From Harmothoe impar (Eukaryota; Annelida; Polychaeta; Phyllodocida; Polynoidae): DNA of 64,000 nt. Position numbers and translations under genes: made by a program. Below the pieces are notes generated by a model. That model worked only from the letters and a program-made list of their open reading frames with translations. It was not told the DNA's origin and made no database searches. Every line of letters begins with the position of its first letter. The stretch's first letter is position 1. Where the stretch lies: positions 689,501 through 753,500 of the forward strand of contig OX381720.1 in NCBI GenBank assembly GCA_947462335.1. Direction: 5' to 3'. Below, one piece after another: positions 10,766-22,919 of the stretch.

Positions 10766-13700
10766 AGCGAAAAGGAAAAAAAACTGTGTTACTATAGGCC
10801 TAGTTCAAAGGGGGGAGCACAATATATCCGTCACCACCCCTCCCCCAGAATTTAATAAATGAGCATTCCTTATAACCATGTGCTTAATGTGGTCGAGATG
10901 GGGGTCTCTAGGTTTGTGTCGCCATGTCAAATTTAGCCATCCACCCCGATACTCTGGGGCAAGCCCCTCCCTCCCAGACTCATTGTGGTAAAGTATCTGA
11001 TATAAATTTATCTCCACTTGTAAATATATTGGCTCTATTTGAGAGATGCAACAGATGTTGCAGAGTTTATGTCTATAAAAAATTACCAAACTCAACATTC
11101 TCACCGGCCCGTCTGTCTTAGAGAGTGATCAATCTTTTAAGAATATAGGGGCTTGCTAACAACAGAAAACCAGACAAGTTGAATCAAATTATTGAATTTT
11201 ATTGGGATAATGTAATATCGAGATTAGGGAGTTACCGTAGATCTATGCAAATTACAAATAAGTTTCATCTAGATTCACTATGCTACTTCAGGCAGTGCAG
11301 TATATATGTTAATATGCTACATCATACATGTAGGCCTACCGGTACTCAATATCCAGACCTACCTAGCCAATTTAGTGTGTCGTAGGCTCAGGCTATGATT
11401 GGTAACTTTTTAAAATGTATACAAATTATGACTATGGTGGAGGTAATTATAATGCAACACATCAACATCATTTCATACGTCCTGTTCTCATGATTCCCTC
11501 TCCAACACAACTTCTACTACCGACAGGTGGTTAACGCTGTCCATTCATATATTGTATAAATATATCTGCACGTATCTCCAGGCTCCTCCAACGTGAGGAT
11601 AACAAAACAACCTGGAAAATAAAGAAAGTAAGGTTAGATGGTTTATGTGCATCTGTAAAGGACGGGTATATATTGCCACCGGGGAGGGGGGGTAGGCTTT
11701 GGGGATATGTGGGCAAAACTAACATGAGACCACATGGGGCCGGGCAGAAATCAACTCCAACAGCTAGGGGTCAGATCTAATTATGCTCTTCGTTACCATA
11801 ACACCCCGGCTTTAAGACAGGGTTTGGTAATTTTGATTTGAGAAAATGGGGGGTCTAGATGGGGGGGTCCCCATGTCGCATGTCGATTTTAAGAAATGGT
11901 CATGTCGCCTGTCCCTTAAAATCTCATGTCCCATGTCGCCCTTAAGGACCTCTCATGTCCCATGTCGATTTTAAGAAACACCCCATGTCATGTCACTTAT
12001 TTTTTTCATCATGTCACTAAGCTCCATGTCGCATGTCGATTTTAACAAATGGCCATGTCGCCATGTCGAAGTTAGCCATCCACCCCCATAAAATGCATGG
12101 GGAAAAAAATGACAAAAATGATACAATCTGTGGAATTTCCTTTAAATATCTAGAAAGTAGCCTGCATTGTATTTCAAACTATGATAAGTTCACGTGAAGG
12201 TGATCAAAACCTTGTAATTTGTGTGACTTAGAGAGATTAGTAGGTCGTCTCAAAGCTATCATATTTATTTTGCACAAGACTAATATCTTTATAAAAGTCA
12301 GGGGTCGTCTTAGCAGAGGTATTTTACAGTACTTGCAAGGTCAAAAAAAGTTGTGTTTCCCCAGAACCACAACCGGTGTAGTGTTAGCTACCTACAGCTT
12401 TTTGAAAATTAATCAATTAGAACAAACGTTATTCCCATTTCAGCATTTTAAAAAGAACAGACAGCTTAAATCCATCGAACATATAGAGAACATGAAAGTC
12501 TAACCAGGTTTAAGCAGGAATATCTCAGCATGGTGTACTTTGGCACCACCATGTAAGCCCTTTGCTGATGGCATACTACTTTAATGTGCTCTTTGTCGGC
12601 ATGATGAATGAATGCAGCCCTGCCTGGTCAGTAGTGCATGAGAACCATTGGGGGGGGGGGGGGGGGGATTTGGCCCATCATGATGACAACTATTGCATTT
12701 GTGGCAGCGAAGGGAACATTTACCATTTGGGGTAGTTGGATATAAAAACCTCATAATTACCTAAAACGTAGCCTACATACATACATACATGGTTATTACG
12801 GGGTTGTTGGTATTATCTTAACTTCAACAGCACAGATAGGTCCGCTGCTTATATATACCGGTAGGCTATATTTAAATGATCACGTCTAATTAGCATATGT
12901 AAGTCCCATAATCTCTGAGAGCTTTAATGATGTCTGGGGATAAGGCAACAATCTCTGGTGGATCCTTATCAGCTCATATTACAGATGTCCCTAGGTCAGC
13001 TTCTTGAGGTACAGCCACGTGGGGGGCTTCCATAAAGTATGTACGTACCACGGCAGGGGTGCGGGGGGGGGGGGGTCTGTAGCTAATTTAGCATACTCTT
13101 CATGTACTCATTTTCACTTTGTTTGGAGGAAATTTGGCCTATCTCACTGTGTTCTTGTCGATGAAATAAACTTGATTTTAGATAGTGGTCATTATTTAAA
13201 TAAGTTTTGGCCAAAGGTATTCCGACCCCTCAAGAGAGAGGGGGGGGCAGAAAATCGAATTGTCTTAGGGGGATGGGGACAGAAAAACGTTGAGGTATCT
13301 TAAGGGGAGGGAGGGGGCAGAAGATTTTTTGTGCGCTCATATGAAAATCCACCAACCTCCCTGTTGAAATATTATGACTATTCCCTTAGATTTAATTTTA
13401 AATGTTTGCGCCCCCTCTCCCCCCCCCCCCAAAAAAAAAGCACTACCCTAGTTTAATTACTCTACCCTTTCTTGTATATAAAACGAAGAGAAAAAGTTAG
13501 AAAACCCTTCTCACAAGCCTAAACTTCACTCTCTTTTTTAGGCCTCATCGATCTCACCCCACTTGGACCATGGCTATGTGGTGTGGGAATTTAAAGAACT
13601 CTTGCATTAGTTAATATGTAGGGATAGAATTTCGGCCACCAGTTCATCACATAGATTATTTCATTCCCAGATCCGACAATATTAGACCATTAGAATCAAT

Positions 13701-14270
13701 GAGGTTTCTTTAAGGGGAAATCTAAAAAAAGTATACTTTACAGTACCGTACTATTAAAGGATAACATTCTGCAGGCTCCTCATCTGTAAGTCAAATTAGA
13801 CTTTTGGGCTTAGAATCGACTTATAAATTGCAAAAATAAATTCCAAACAAACATAGACTTAAAGGTGAGCTGTCAAAAAAAGGTGCCCCCCTGTTGTTAT
13901 TAAATGACTAGGCCTACTCCCTAAAAGTTGCCAAAATCCAGTGCTGACCTCATGGGAGAACCACTGCCATATTTGATATGCCTACATGGTGCTTTGTGTC
14001 ATGGACATGAGAGGGGGGGGGGGGTAGGGGGTAGACAGATCAGCCAGATGCCATACCTAGGGTATTTCTTGAATTCAATATGATATGCTATGATAACCAG
14101 AACCTCCCCGAGCCCCCCCCCCTACCAGCCACACAACCCACATCTTCCTGCAACAAGGCGGGCCCTCCCCCCTCCCCCTAGTAGACCCTCCCACCAACGG
14201 TGCCTACGGCCAGAGTAGGCCTACCGGTGGCATTACAGGTAGCAGAACTCATGATAGGGGGTGCAGAGGG
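10766..14270. other. Non-coding region with homopolymer tracts
   Basis: No convincing gene. G or C runs occur near 10,729, 12,650, 13,063, 13,420 and 14,013. The open frame at 12,219-12,503 (94 aa, basic, unmatched) has no supporting splice or motif evidence. TAGGCCTA-type palindromes are frequent. Only the CATGTCG array at 11,865-12,080 stands out. Confidence 0.4.
11865..12080 (+). repeat. CATGTCG degenerate array
   Basis: Irregular repetition of catgtcgcatgtcgatttt and aagaaatggccatgtcgcc. Similar arrays lie at about 32,815-33,020 (same strand), and at 38,885-39,010 and 9,425-9,540 (opposite strand). No open frame of note. Confidence 0.7.
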
Positions 14271-14279
14271 GTCCCCCCC

Positions 14280-14450
14280 TCAGGTCGGAAAGTCGCTGAA
14301 ATTAAGGGCCCAAGGTCACAAAGTCGCTTTTTAGACCATTTTTACTATGACAAAATTTGTCCAAAAGTCGCCAGGTCGCTTTAATTATGGTACCAGGTCG
14401 GAAAGTCGCCTGGAAAACAGCCAAGGTCGCCAGGTCGCCGAAAACCCCTC
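14280..14450 (-). repeat. GTCGC/CGACC degenerate array, copy 2 (inverted)
   Basis: Reads caggtcggaaagtcgctgaaa, gtcgccaggtcgc and similar; the reverse complement aligns by eye with 8,840-9,010, including the G/C run at the edge. The two copies are 5.3 kb apart in inverted orientation. Confidence 0.65.
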
Positions 14451-15084
14451 TGCAGTCACATGATATAGGCCTACTGTTTTGGAATTAGTTTCATGGGAAG
14501 ACTCGTTACCCATCCAGAGTTACCCTAAGTTACCCATCAATGATAGGCTCACTGAATCTTTGGTGAGTTGGTTGGACGGACTACGAGCTCTAACGCTAGG
14601 TTGGACAAATGAGAATGATGGCAGAGCTAAACCCGTCTAGGCCCAGGGAACTAGGCAATTGAGAATATCACCATTATTGTCAACTTTGAACAGTGATAAC
14701 TCACTTCTTTTAAAGTTCACGTCGGGATTGAAGTTGAGTGAATCTTACCTTTTATCAAATGCAGGAAATGCATGTAACTCGTGTCTCGCAGCATTGGTAC
14801 ATCCACATAAACTCTGCATAAACTAGGCCTAGACGGATGACGTGCCAAAAGGTTACGTTCAAGCTACGTCACCAAATAATTACGGTGTTACCAGATTGAT
14901 ACAATTTATCAAAGGCTGACTAGAGTTTCCGTGGCTACTGTATCCTGGGAAATCCTGCTGGCAACATGTAGCCATATGTATCGGTATCTATTTGATGGAC
15001 ACACGGAGGGGCGCAACCACATTTTTTATTCACATTTTTGGCGCGGAATCGGCCTGGCTCGACGCACGCTCGACGTATACTTAC

Positions 15085-15151
15085 CGGCTACGTTAAAATG
15101 CGTTCTGGGCATGCGCAGTGCGTTGGTTTCACGATCTGGAAAATGTCCCAT
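15085..15151 (-). other. ATG-to-splice-donor module (exon-like), copy B
   Basis: Minus-strand ATG opens 22 codons beginning MGHFPD and ends at GCCG|gtaagtat. It matches the module at 8,277-8,324 at both ends but not in the middle. Flanks share GCGC-rich text (cgcgccaaaaatg on one side). Function unknown. Confidence 0.3.
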
Positions 15152-15254
15152 TCGGGTCCCTTAGCTAAAATTTGGGGTTGAGGGATAGAGCCTAACTGGG
15201 TTAAATGACATGAGCTGTGCTACTCACAATTTGGGTCCTAATCAGCATTTATGC

Positions 15255-15345
15255 AAAAGGCTGACCTAAGGAGGAGTGGTTGGAGCCCCTAGACGTGTTG
15301 AAGAGCCCCTGATCAAGGTTCTGAGTGCTGTATCCACGTGGCCAA
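15255..15345 (+). repeat. Short fragment of the composite element
   Basis: ggaggagtggttggagcccc through ccacgtggccaag is nearly identical to 21,760-21,836 and 22,530-22,607. It is a small isolated piece with no coding meaning. Confidence 0.75.
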
Positions 15346-15479
15346 GTTTTGAATTCAACTGTGTTGTATGGTGCGGCGACCTTAGTGACTAGCCGACAGC
15401 CCCCAAGGGGATATTTACAAACTACCACAACCCCTGCATCAGCGCGTTCTATATAAGGGGGCGTAGTCACCTGTACTAA

Positions 15480-18300
15480 GCATTATACCTGTATATCCAT
15501 GCAGGCTCTTATACATACAATATTTACATATGGGGGCATGGACCTACCTTTTTATATTATACTTCACAAGAGATGATATTACATTGTACCGGATTCTTAT
15601 AAAAACTTTTCTTCACCAAAGGATGTGGGAACTGCTATAGTTCCATATTTCATACAAAGGACACTAACTCCACAAAGGTTCCTAACCAATACTGAAGGCT
15701 AGTAGGTTTTGTGTTTCATTTCCTAGTTGGATATTGGTGCCTTATTTATTGCCTGATCCTAGTCAAGGACAATGAGTTGGACAGTTTTTATATCATGTGC
15801 CTACGCACTATGGTTTTCATACAAAGGTTTTTTTTGATTAAAAAAAACTGTTTGGTGCATGTTAACATGTATTGTTCATGTATGTATGCCTATTGTCATT
15901 ATCAGTAGAAATGTTACTGGTTGATAAATAGATATAAATGGTATATAATGTAACCAAGACGTGTTATTATTATAAAATCGGTTTCAAGTCATTCATCAGC
16001 TATGACTTCGGTGTTTTCTTCAAGAATGACTTTTATGGACTGTGGCTTATCTTTTTGTTTCATGAAAGCTCCCTTTGAAGCTTGGACATGGGTGTCCCCA
16101 TCCTGGTTTCCACCATTATTCTGATTGTTTCCTACTCTTAACTTACCAAGACACAGGACAGATTTAACTTGCTCAAACCAACCAAAGTGTTTTTTCACAC
16201 ATGTTAGTGTTCAGGGTTTTCTCTGTGTATTCGGGACGGTAACCACTTCCTTCTTTTTTTTTGGCAAATCAGGTTTAATGCTCTGTCAAGATACAATTTC
16301 CTCTGTATATATATTTTTCTGAACATCCATGAATGTTTTTAGGGTTTTCGACAGTGGTTTCAGTGCTCATCCTTAAAGTAGCATAACCTGTTTTAGCCTC
16401 TAGCCATTGATCTACCTAGTACACTGACAGCTACTAGAATCTCAACCCCTCTGACGTCATCTTTTCCTCTTGGTTGCCCTGGCCCTCCTCAATGTCCTAT
16501 GTCTGCCATAATGCATGGAGTATGTGTTTATTGTCAGGTATATCAAGTATGGATTTTCTCCTGTGGTTTTTACAAAGGTTTTTTCCAAAGCATTTCTTTA
16601 CACGTCTTTTATCAGTTACAGACATCTCATGTCCTATGTTGCCTCACTGTGATTAAGTATTGAGTTAATGTGTAATGACTAACCAGTTGGTCAGTCTATT
16701 GAAGACAGGGACACCAGCCTCCAACAGGTCTAAGCAATGACCAGGAAATGACCCTGCAAAGACTTATAAAGCCAGGGCCATTTCTCTCCATGCCTCCCAC
16801 CACATTACCCCCCACCCCTCCCACCTCCCAAGGTGTGAATGCTCAAGGCAGGTTCATTTTTGGGGCTGCCTTACCCCTCTGCTTGTTATGTAATACCATT
16901 GAATACACCTATCTCAAGGCCTTTCTGGTGTGTTAGTAAAAAATGCACATACAAATATAATTAAAAAAACAGTTTTCTCAGCTGCTGTACTTCTGGTACC
17001 AAAGTTCTCCCGGATTTTACTAGATTATATTGTGGTTCTACTGATGGGGTGCTTTTATTCTGTCACAAATTTGGCACACCAGTCACATTTGCATTCTTCT
17101 GAGAATAGAGAGCTACTCTCTCCCATGTCTGGTGCAAGTATTTAGTATACTACTTAGAAAAATCATTGGGAGATATTTTGAAATACTAAATTGCTAATAC
17201 ATATAGTTCTCCTTCCATTTATGATAATTTCACAATTGAAAAGTGAAGGCAAATATCTGGAATATCCATTACAAAAAGGCACTTCCTATGATTTAAGAGC
17301 AGGGTCATTTTCCACAATGGCTTCTTAAGCCAGGGTGAGAAATGACTACAGGTTCAAAAGTCGCTGGCATAGTCATTTTAAGGAGTTGCCTGCACCTGTC
17401 CAAACTCCCTAGCTCAGGTGACGCTGTGATGTCACTCCCCTCAGCCGCCATCAACTCATCCAATATTTTTATATAACAGGTCCATTTTTCCTTCATCACG
17501 ACATTTTTTTGGGAATGTCATGTTTATTGATAAGCTGTCTTCTTAGCCAGCTCAACTAGACATAGTTCTGTGTAAATACTTCATTAAATATGGAGTCAAA
17601 ACTTTTACTGCATAAATACTTCTATGGCTCATATCACAACAGCATTGAACTGGGACTAAGGTTCAAACTAGCTTCCTATCAAGTAAGACCAGCTAACTAC
17701 TCCTGCCACATAATTAGGCAAGGTAAAAAAAAGAGGTGCCAGGGCAGGAAAACTGAGTATTACAATATGAAACATTTGCACTGTCCAATAAATGCAGGTC
17801 CCCAGAACTCACTTACCTTTCAAAGCTCAGAATTATGAAAAGGTTCACCACACCAATTTGAACCATTTCCCTCAGTGTGTAGACTGCCAAACAGCCAGCC
17901 GGCCCAAGAAGTGGATCTATATAAGTCCTTGCGATGGATACTGGGTACTGGAATGTAACATGTAATTGTTGTCTGTGTCTAAAATATATGTACTGTGGTG
18001 GTCAGGGGGGCAGGGACAAGGATTTTAGTTCCTTAATGGGCTGGGAAATGGTGAATCAGAGCGTCCCCCCCCCAACCTCAGTATCCTTTACCTCTCTGGC
18101 TCAAGCTGTTAGATGAGTACACCTACACACACACACACCAAATCCCCCCTAAGAAACCAGTCAATCCTACCATATCCTCTCCTCCTCTTCCTCGGACGTG
18201 GTCGGCGGCAACCACGCTATACTTTAGCTCTTTATTGTGGGGTGACATTGAGCCTCAAAATCTTGATGCAAAACTGTACAGTGGTCAGGTGCAGTATATT
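15480..18300. other. Mostly unique intron-like sequence
   Basis: No convincing gene. The most gene-like part is a minus-strand frame at 15,989-16,198 (69 aa) ending in SIKVILEENTEVIADE and stop, with upstream minus-strand text at about 16,470-16,630 that is open but broken by a stop. These could be a decayed processed gene or chance. A CA run is at 18,124-18,139. Confidence 0.35.
15989..16198 (-). pseudogene. Possible decayed coding fragment, unknown
   Basis: A 69-codon frame with balanced, hydrophilic composition (GDTHVQASKGAFMKQKDKPQ) and a stop at 15,989. A donor-like CTTG|gtaagttaag lies inside it, which would give a shorter exon. I recognise no family. Confidence 0.2.
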
Positions 18301-18310
18301 AGTTGACTGC

Positions 18311-18582
18311 ATTGAGCAGACAGGGGCATTGAGCAGACAGGGGCATTGAGCAGACAGGGGCATTGAGCAGACAGGGGCATTGAGCAGACAGGGGCATTGA
18401 GCAGACATGGGCATTGAGCAGACATGGGCGTTGAGCAGACAGGGGCATTGAGCAGACAAGGGCATTGAGCAGACAGGTGCATTGAGCAGACAGGGGCATT
18501 GAGCAGACAGGGGCATTGAGCAGACAGGGGCATTAAACAGACAGGAGCATTGAGCAGACAGGGGCGTTAAGCAGACAAGGTG
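18311..18582. repeat. 17-bp minisatellite, 16 copies
   Basis: Sixteen consecutive units of attgagcagacaggggc starting every 17 bases from 18,311 to 18,566, with a few substitutions mainly in the last units. Because 17 is not a multiple of three, the same 17-residue periodic peptide is open in all three minus frames. A stray partial unit follows at about 18,620. These open frames are a property of the repeat, not genes. Confidence 0.95.
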
Positions 18583-18956
18583 CCAGATTGGATGCATGGA
18601 TATAGTATTTAGTTGTCATGGGCATTGAGCAGTCACACTTTAGGAATGTCTTGTCCTCTCAATACCTACTGAGTGTTAATCACTTAATGCTGCATTGAGA
18701 GGGTCTGACCGGGTGCACCAACAATATTGGGTTATCAATCTCATAACTGACCGTAAAATAAAGGACTCAGGCGGGTTGTTATATAACACAAGGTGGTGCC
18801 ACCAAATTGGGTGTTGACGCCCTCTAGAGTGAAAGCCTGTTCCTTGTAGCTTGTTTCTGGTGACCAGCTTCGCTGGTTTTTAAGGGGACAAGTGGTAGCC
18901 TGATGCTTCACAGCTTGTAGGCTTATGTATGTGTTTATAAGTATACATATAAGTAT

Positions 18957-19102
18957 GTGCTGACTGGAGACCCTACACATGTACACATGAATACAGGTAC
19001 ATCACACCTGGAGGTGTGGAGGCTGACTGCCCCATCTGTATAGGGGGGCCGCATCAAGAAATCTAAAGTTAATATTCATGTGTAGAGTCTCCAGTCAGTT
19101 GG
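18957..19102. repeat. 146-bp imperfect hairpin
   Basis: The arm gtgctgactggagaccctac near 18,957 pairs with the inverted arm gtgtagagtctccagtcag near 19,082, about 20 bp each, with a ~100-nt loop. It might be a small fold-back element. No target duplication was recognised. Confidence 0.5.
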
Positions 19103-19272
19103 ACCTGTGAGCTGGGTGAAGACTGAAAGTTTTAGAAGCAGACATGACAGATATTGCTTTTTTTCATGGATTATTGACATGGATTATTCAACAGGATGTA
19201 GGAAATGGATAAATGGAGTCTATATAATCATGTATACTATAATATAGTTGTCTACCTTCATTATAATATTAT

Positions 19273-19321
19273 ACATGTGAGGGCGCAAACAGATTACATC
19301 TGTTTGCTAGCTCTCACTTGT
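19273..19321. repeat. Terminal hairpin of the composite element
   Basis: Palindrome of roughly 22-24 bp arms around gcaaacagat / atctgtttgc with flanking gtgaggg / ctctcac. The equivalent at 61,245-61,292 has nearly complete arms, and a decayed one is at about 51,995-52,045. In the three copies similarity stops right after ctcac(t/a)tgtata, so this marks one end of the element. Confidence 0.75.
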
Positions 19322-19747
19322 TTGAGAAGATACTGGATTTACTATTTTGGAAGGGGTTGTGTTTGGAAACGCATTAGGCATTTGGAGGTGTGTTTGGGAT
19401 TTATTTCAAAGCTTGTGAGGAAATTTGTTTACTTGATGACATAGAGGTTATAAATGACAACAAAGGAATTCCTTCTGTTATAATGGAAACTGATTTTATT
19501 AATAATTAAGAGGGCAGCAATCAATTGACTTGGATGAAGATTGATATATTGAAGAGTTCCTAGACTTTCTAAATGTCTAGTGGAATTCCTAGATATAGAG
19601 TTTCTAGACCCATTGATGAGTTTAGATACACATGTTGAAGAGTTCCTAAACATGTGGATGAGTTTCCTAGATATGTGGAACAGTTTCTAGCCGACTTGTA
19701 TCCGAAATACCCTCTCATGAAGTCCATATTTAAAGTGCTAGTATGAG

Positions 19748-19927
19748 TGTTGAGGGGCCCCTAGTCATGTTGTGGAGCCCCTAGGCGTGGTATGTAGCCC
19801 CTACACGTGTTGTGGAGCCCCTACACGTGTTGTGGGGACCCTACACGTGTTGTGGGGACCCTAGTCATGTTGTGGAGGCCCTAGGCCTGTTGTGGAGCCC
19901 TTAGACGTGTTGTGGGGCCCCTGATCA
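19748..19927 (+). repeat. 20-bp minisatellite, 9 copies
   Basis: Nine units of tgttgtggagcccctacacg at exact 20-base steps. The other copy of the element (about 60,725-60,805) has only about four units. Degenerate relatives of the unit continue back to about 19,550. Confidence 0.9.
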
Positions 19928-20109
19928 AGGTTCTGAGTGCTGTGTCCACATGGCCAAGGCTTCCGCTCCTGCGACTCCGGCGACTCCCGCTCCCTTGGCT
20001 CCCATCTGTGCGACTCCTGCTCGTACCGCTCACGTTCACTGGAAAATATAAGAATTTACATATAAAATGCCAGAAAAAGAACTTTAAACTTCTGAAGAAA
20101 AATTTCCGA

Positions 20110-21750
20110 GACCCCTTCCTGAAGTCAAAAATTGGGTAAATGACCTGGGAATTGTTTTTTATATAAATTCAAGGTCTATCTTTAGCAGTGCGTTAGTGGC
20201 AGTACTGAGAATTAGGCCTAACCCCCTGAAAGTATCCCATGAAAATTGGTCACATTGGGCGCTCAGTCAGTATTGTAGAGTTCAAAATTGGCTCTGTAGA
20301 CCAAATTTCAGAGACCCCCCCTGAAGTCTTAAATTGGGTAAATGACCTGGGAATAAATTTTTATATAAATTCAAGGCCTATATTTAGCACTGCGTTAGTG
20401 GCAGTACTGAGAATTAGGCCTAACCCCCTGAAAGTATCCCATGAAAATTGGTCACATTGGGCGCTCAGTCATTATTGTGGAGTTCAAAATTGGCTCTGTA
20501 GACCAAATTTCAGAGACCCCCCTGAAGTCAAAAATTGGGTAAATGACCTGGGAATAGATTTTTATATAAATTCAAGGCCTATGTTTAGTAGTGCGTTAGT
20601 GGCAGTACTAAGAATTAGGCCTAACCCCCTGAAAGTATCCCATGAAAATTGGTCACATTGGGCGCTCAGTCAGTATTGTGGAGTTCAAAATTGGCTCTGT
20701 AGACCAAATTTCAGAGACCCCCCTGAAGTCAAAAATTGGGTAAATGACCTGGGAATAGATTTTTATATAAATTCAAGGCCTATGTTTAGTAGTGCGTTAG
20801 TGGCAGTACTAAGAATTAGGCCTAACCCCCTGAAAGTATCCCATGAAAATTGGTCACATTGGGCGCTCAGTCAGTATTGTGGAGTTCATAATTGGCTCTG
20901 TAGACTAAATTTCAGAGACCCCCCCTGAAGTCAAAAATTGGGTAAATGACCTGGGAATAGATTTTTATATAAATTCAATGTCTATATTTAGTAGTGCGTT
21001 AGTGGCAGTACTAGGAATTAGGCCTAACCTCCTGAAAGTATCCCATGAAAATTGGTCACATTGGTCGCTCAGTCAGTATTGTGGAGTTCATAATTGGCTC
21101 TGTAGACCAAATTTCAGAGACCCCCCTTGAAGTTAAAAATTGGGTAAATGACCTGGGAATAGATTTTAATATAAATTCAATGTCTATATTTAGTAGTGCG
21201 TTAGTGGCAGTACTGAGAATTAGGCCTAACCCCCTGAAAGTATCCCATGAAAATTGGTCACATTGGGCGCTCAGTCAGTATTGTGGAGTTCATAATTGGC
21301 TCTTTAGACCAAATTTCAGAGACCCCCCCTTGAAGTTAAAAATTGGGAAAATGACCTGGGAATAAATTTTTATATAAATTCAAGGTCTATATTTAGCAGT
21401 GCGTTAGTGGCAGTACTGAGAACTAGGCCTAACCCCCTGAAAGTATCTCATAAAAAGTGGTCACATTGGGCGCTCAGTCAGTATTGTGAAGTTCATAATT
21501 GGCTCTGTACGCCAAATTTCCGAGACCTGAAGTCAAAAATTGGGTAAATGACCTGGGAATAGATTTTTATATAAATTCAAGGTCTATATTTAGTAGTGCG
21601 TTTGTGGCAGTACTGAGAATACGGCCTAACCCCCTGAAAGTATCCCATGAAAATTGGTCACATTGGGCGCTCAGTCAGTACTGTGGAGTTTAAGATTTGC
21701 TCTGAAGACCAAATTTCAGAGACCCCCCTGAAGTCAAAAATTGGGTAAAT
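20110..21750 (+). repeat. ~202-bp satellite, about 8 copies
   Basis: The anchor tgacctggga recurs at 20,141, 20,343, 20,544, 20,745, 20,947, 21,149, 21,352 and 21,549. The unit contains ttggtcacattgggcgctc and aattaggcctaaccccctga. Period 201-203 lets long frames stay open for several units (up to 229 codons), but they are repeat artefacts. Single or few units occur near 7,300-7,740, 22,300-22,520 and, inverted, 60,105-60,350. Confidence 0.95.
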
Positions 21751-22919
21751 GCTGACCAGAGGAGGAGTGGTTGGAGCCCCTAGACGTGTTGAAGAGCCCC
21801 TGATCAAGGTTCTGAGTGCTGTGTCCACGTGGCCAAGGCTCCCGCTCCTGCAACTCCGGCGACTCCCGCTCCCGTGGCTCCCGTTTGTGCGACTCCTGCT
21901 CGTACCGCTCACGTCCACTGGAAAATATAAGAATTTACATATAAAATGGCAGAAAAAGAACTTTAATTTCTGAAGAACCATGGCCTTTACTACCGGGTAT
22001 TTACATGTATTAAAGCACAGACAGCTCTATTAACCTTTCTGAGTGTTAAATACCGGGTATTTACATCTTTTAAAGCACAGGCAACTCTAATAACCTTTCT
22101 GAGGCAGTACTTTGGAGTTTAAGGTCGGACATGTATCAAACCAGGGGGGGGGAACGAAAGGTCACTAATATGCACCTAGCTCTGGATCTAAACATGATAG
22201 AGAGATAAAATTGAACATTTCTGAACTCCTCTCGCCAAGACGCTTCGTTTGGCACTATAATTGGCTCTGAAGAAAAATTCCCAAGACCCCCCCCCTGAAG
22301 TCAAAAATTGGGAAAATGACCTGGGAATTGTTTTTTATATAAATTCAAGGTCTATATTTAGCAGTGCGTTAGTGGCAGTACTAAGAACTAGGCCTAACCC
22401 CCTGAAAGTATCCCATGAAAATTGGTCACATTGGGCGCTCAGTCAGTACTGTGGAGTTTAAGATTTGCTCTGAAGACCAAATTTCAGAGACCCCCCCTGA
22501 AGTCAAAAATTGGGTAAATGCTGACCCGAGGAGGAGTGGTTGGAGCCCCTAGACGTGTTGAAGAGCCCCTGATCAAGGTTCTGAGTGCTGTGTCCACGTG
22601 GCCAAGGCTCCTGCTCCTGCAACTCCGGAGACTCCCGCTCCCGTCGCTCCCTTTTGTGCGACTCCTGCTCGTACCGCTCACGTTCACTGGAAAATATAAG
22701 AATTTACATATAAAATGGCAGAAAAAGAACTTTAACTTCTGAAGAACCATGGCCTTTACTACCGGGTATTTACATGTATTAAAGTACAGACAGCTCTATT
22801 AACCTTTCTGAGTGTTAAATACCTGGTATTTACATCTTTTAAAGCACAGGCAACTCTATAACCTTTCTGAGGCAGTACTGTGGAGTTTAAGGTCGGATAT
22901 GTATCAAACCGGGGTGGGG

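Noticed and set aside
12219..12503. 94-codon plus-strand frame
   Set aside because: No recognisable family, no splice or promoter support.
12880..13000. Minus-strand peptide-like stretch DPPEIVALSPDIIKALRDYG
   Set aside because: Open for only about 28 codons between stops, without convincing splice sites; kept as chance.
18311..18582. CRISPR-like array
   Set aside because: Direct head-to-tail 17-bp units without spacers in animal DNA: a minisatellite.
18232..18597. Three overlapping minus-strand frames rich in Cys/Pro/Leu
   Set aside because: All are readings of the 17-bp minisatellite.
20239..20928. 229-codon plus-strand open frame
   Set aside because: Translation of the ~202-bp satellite; the periodic peptide and identical neighbouring units show it is a repeat artefact.
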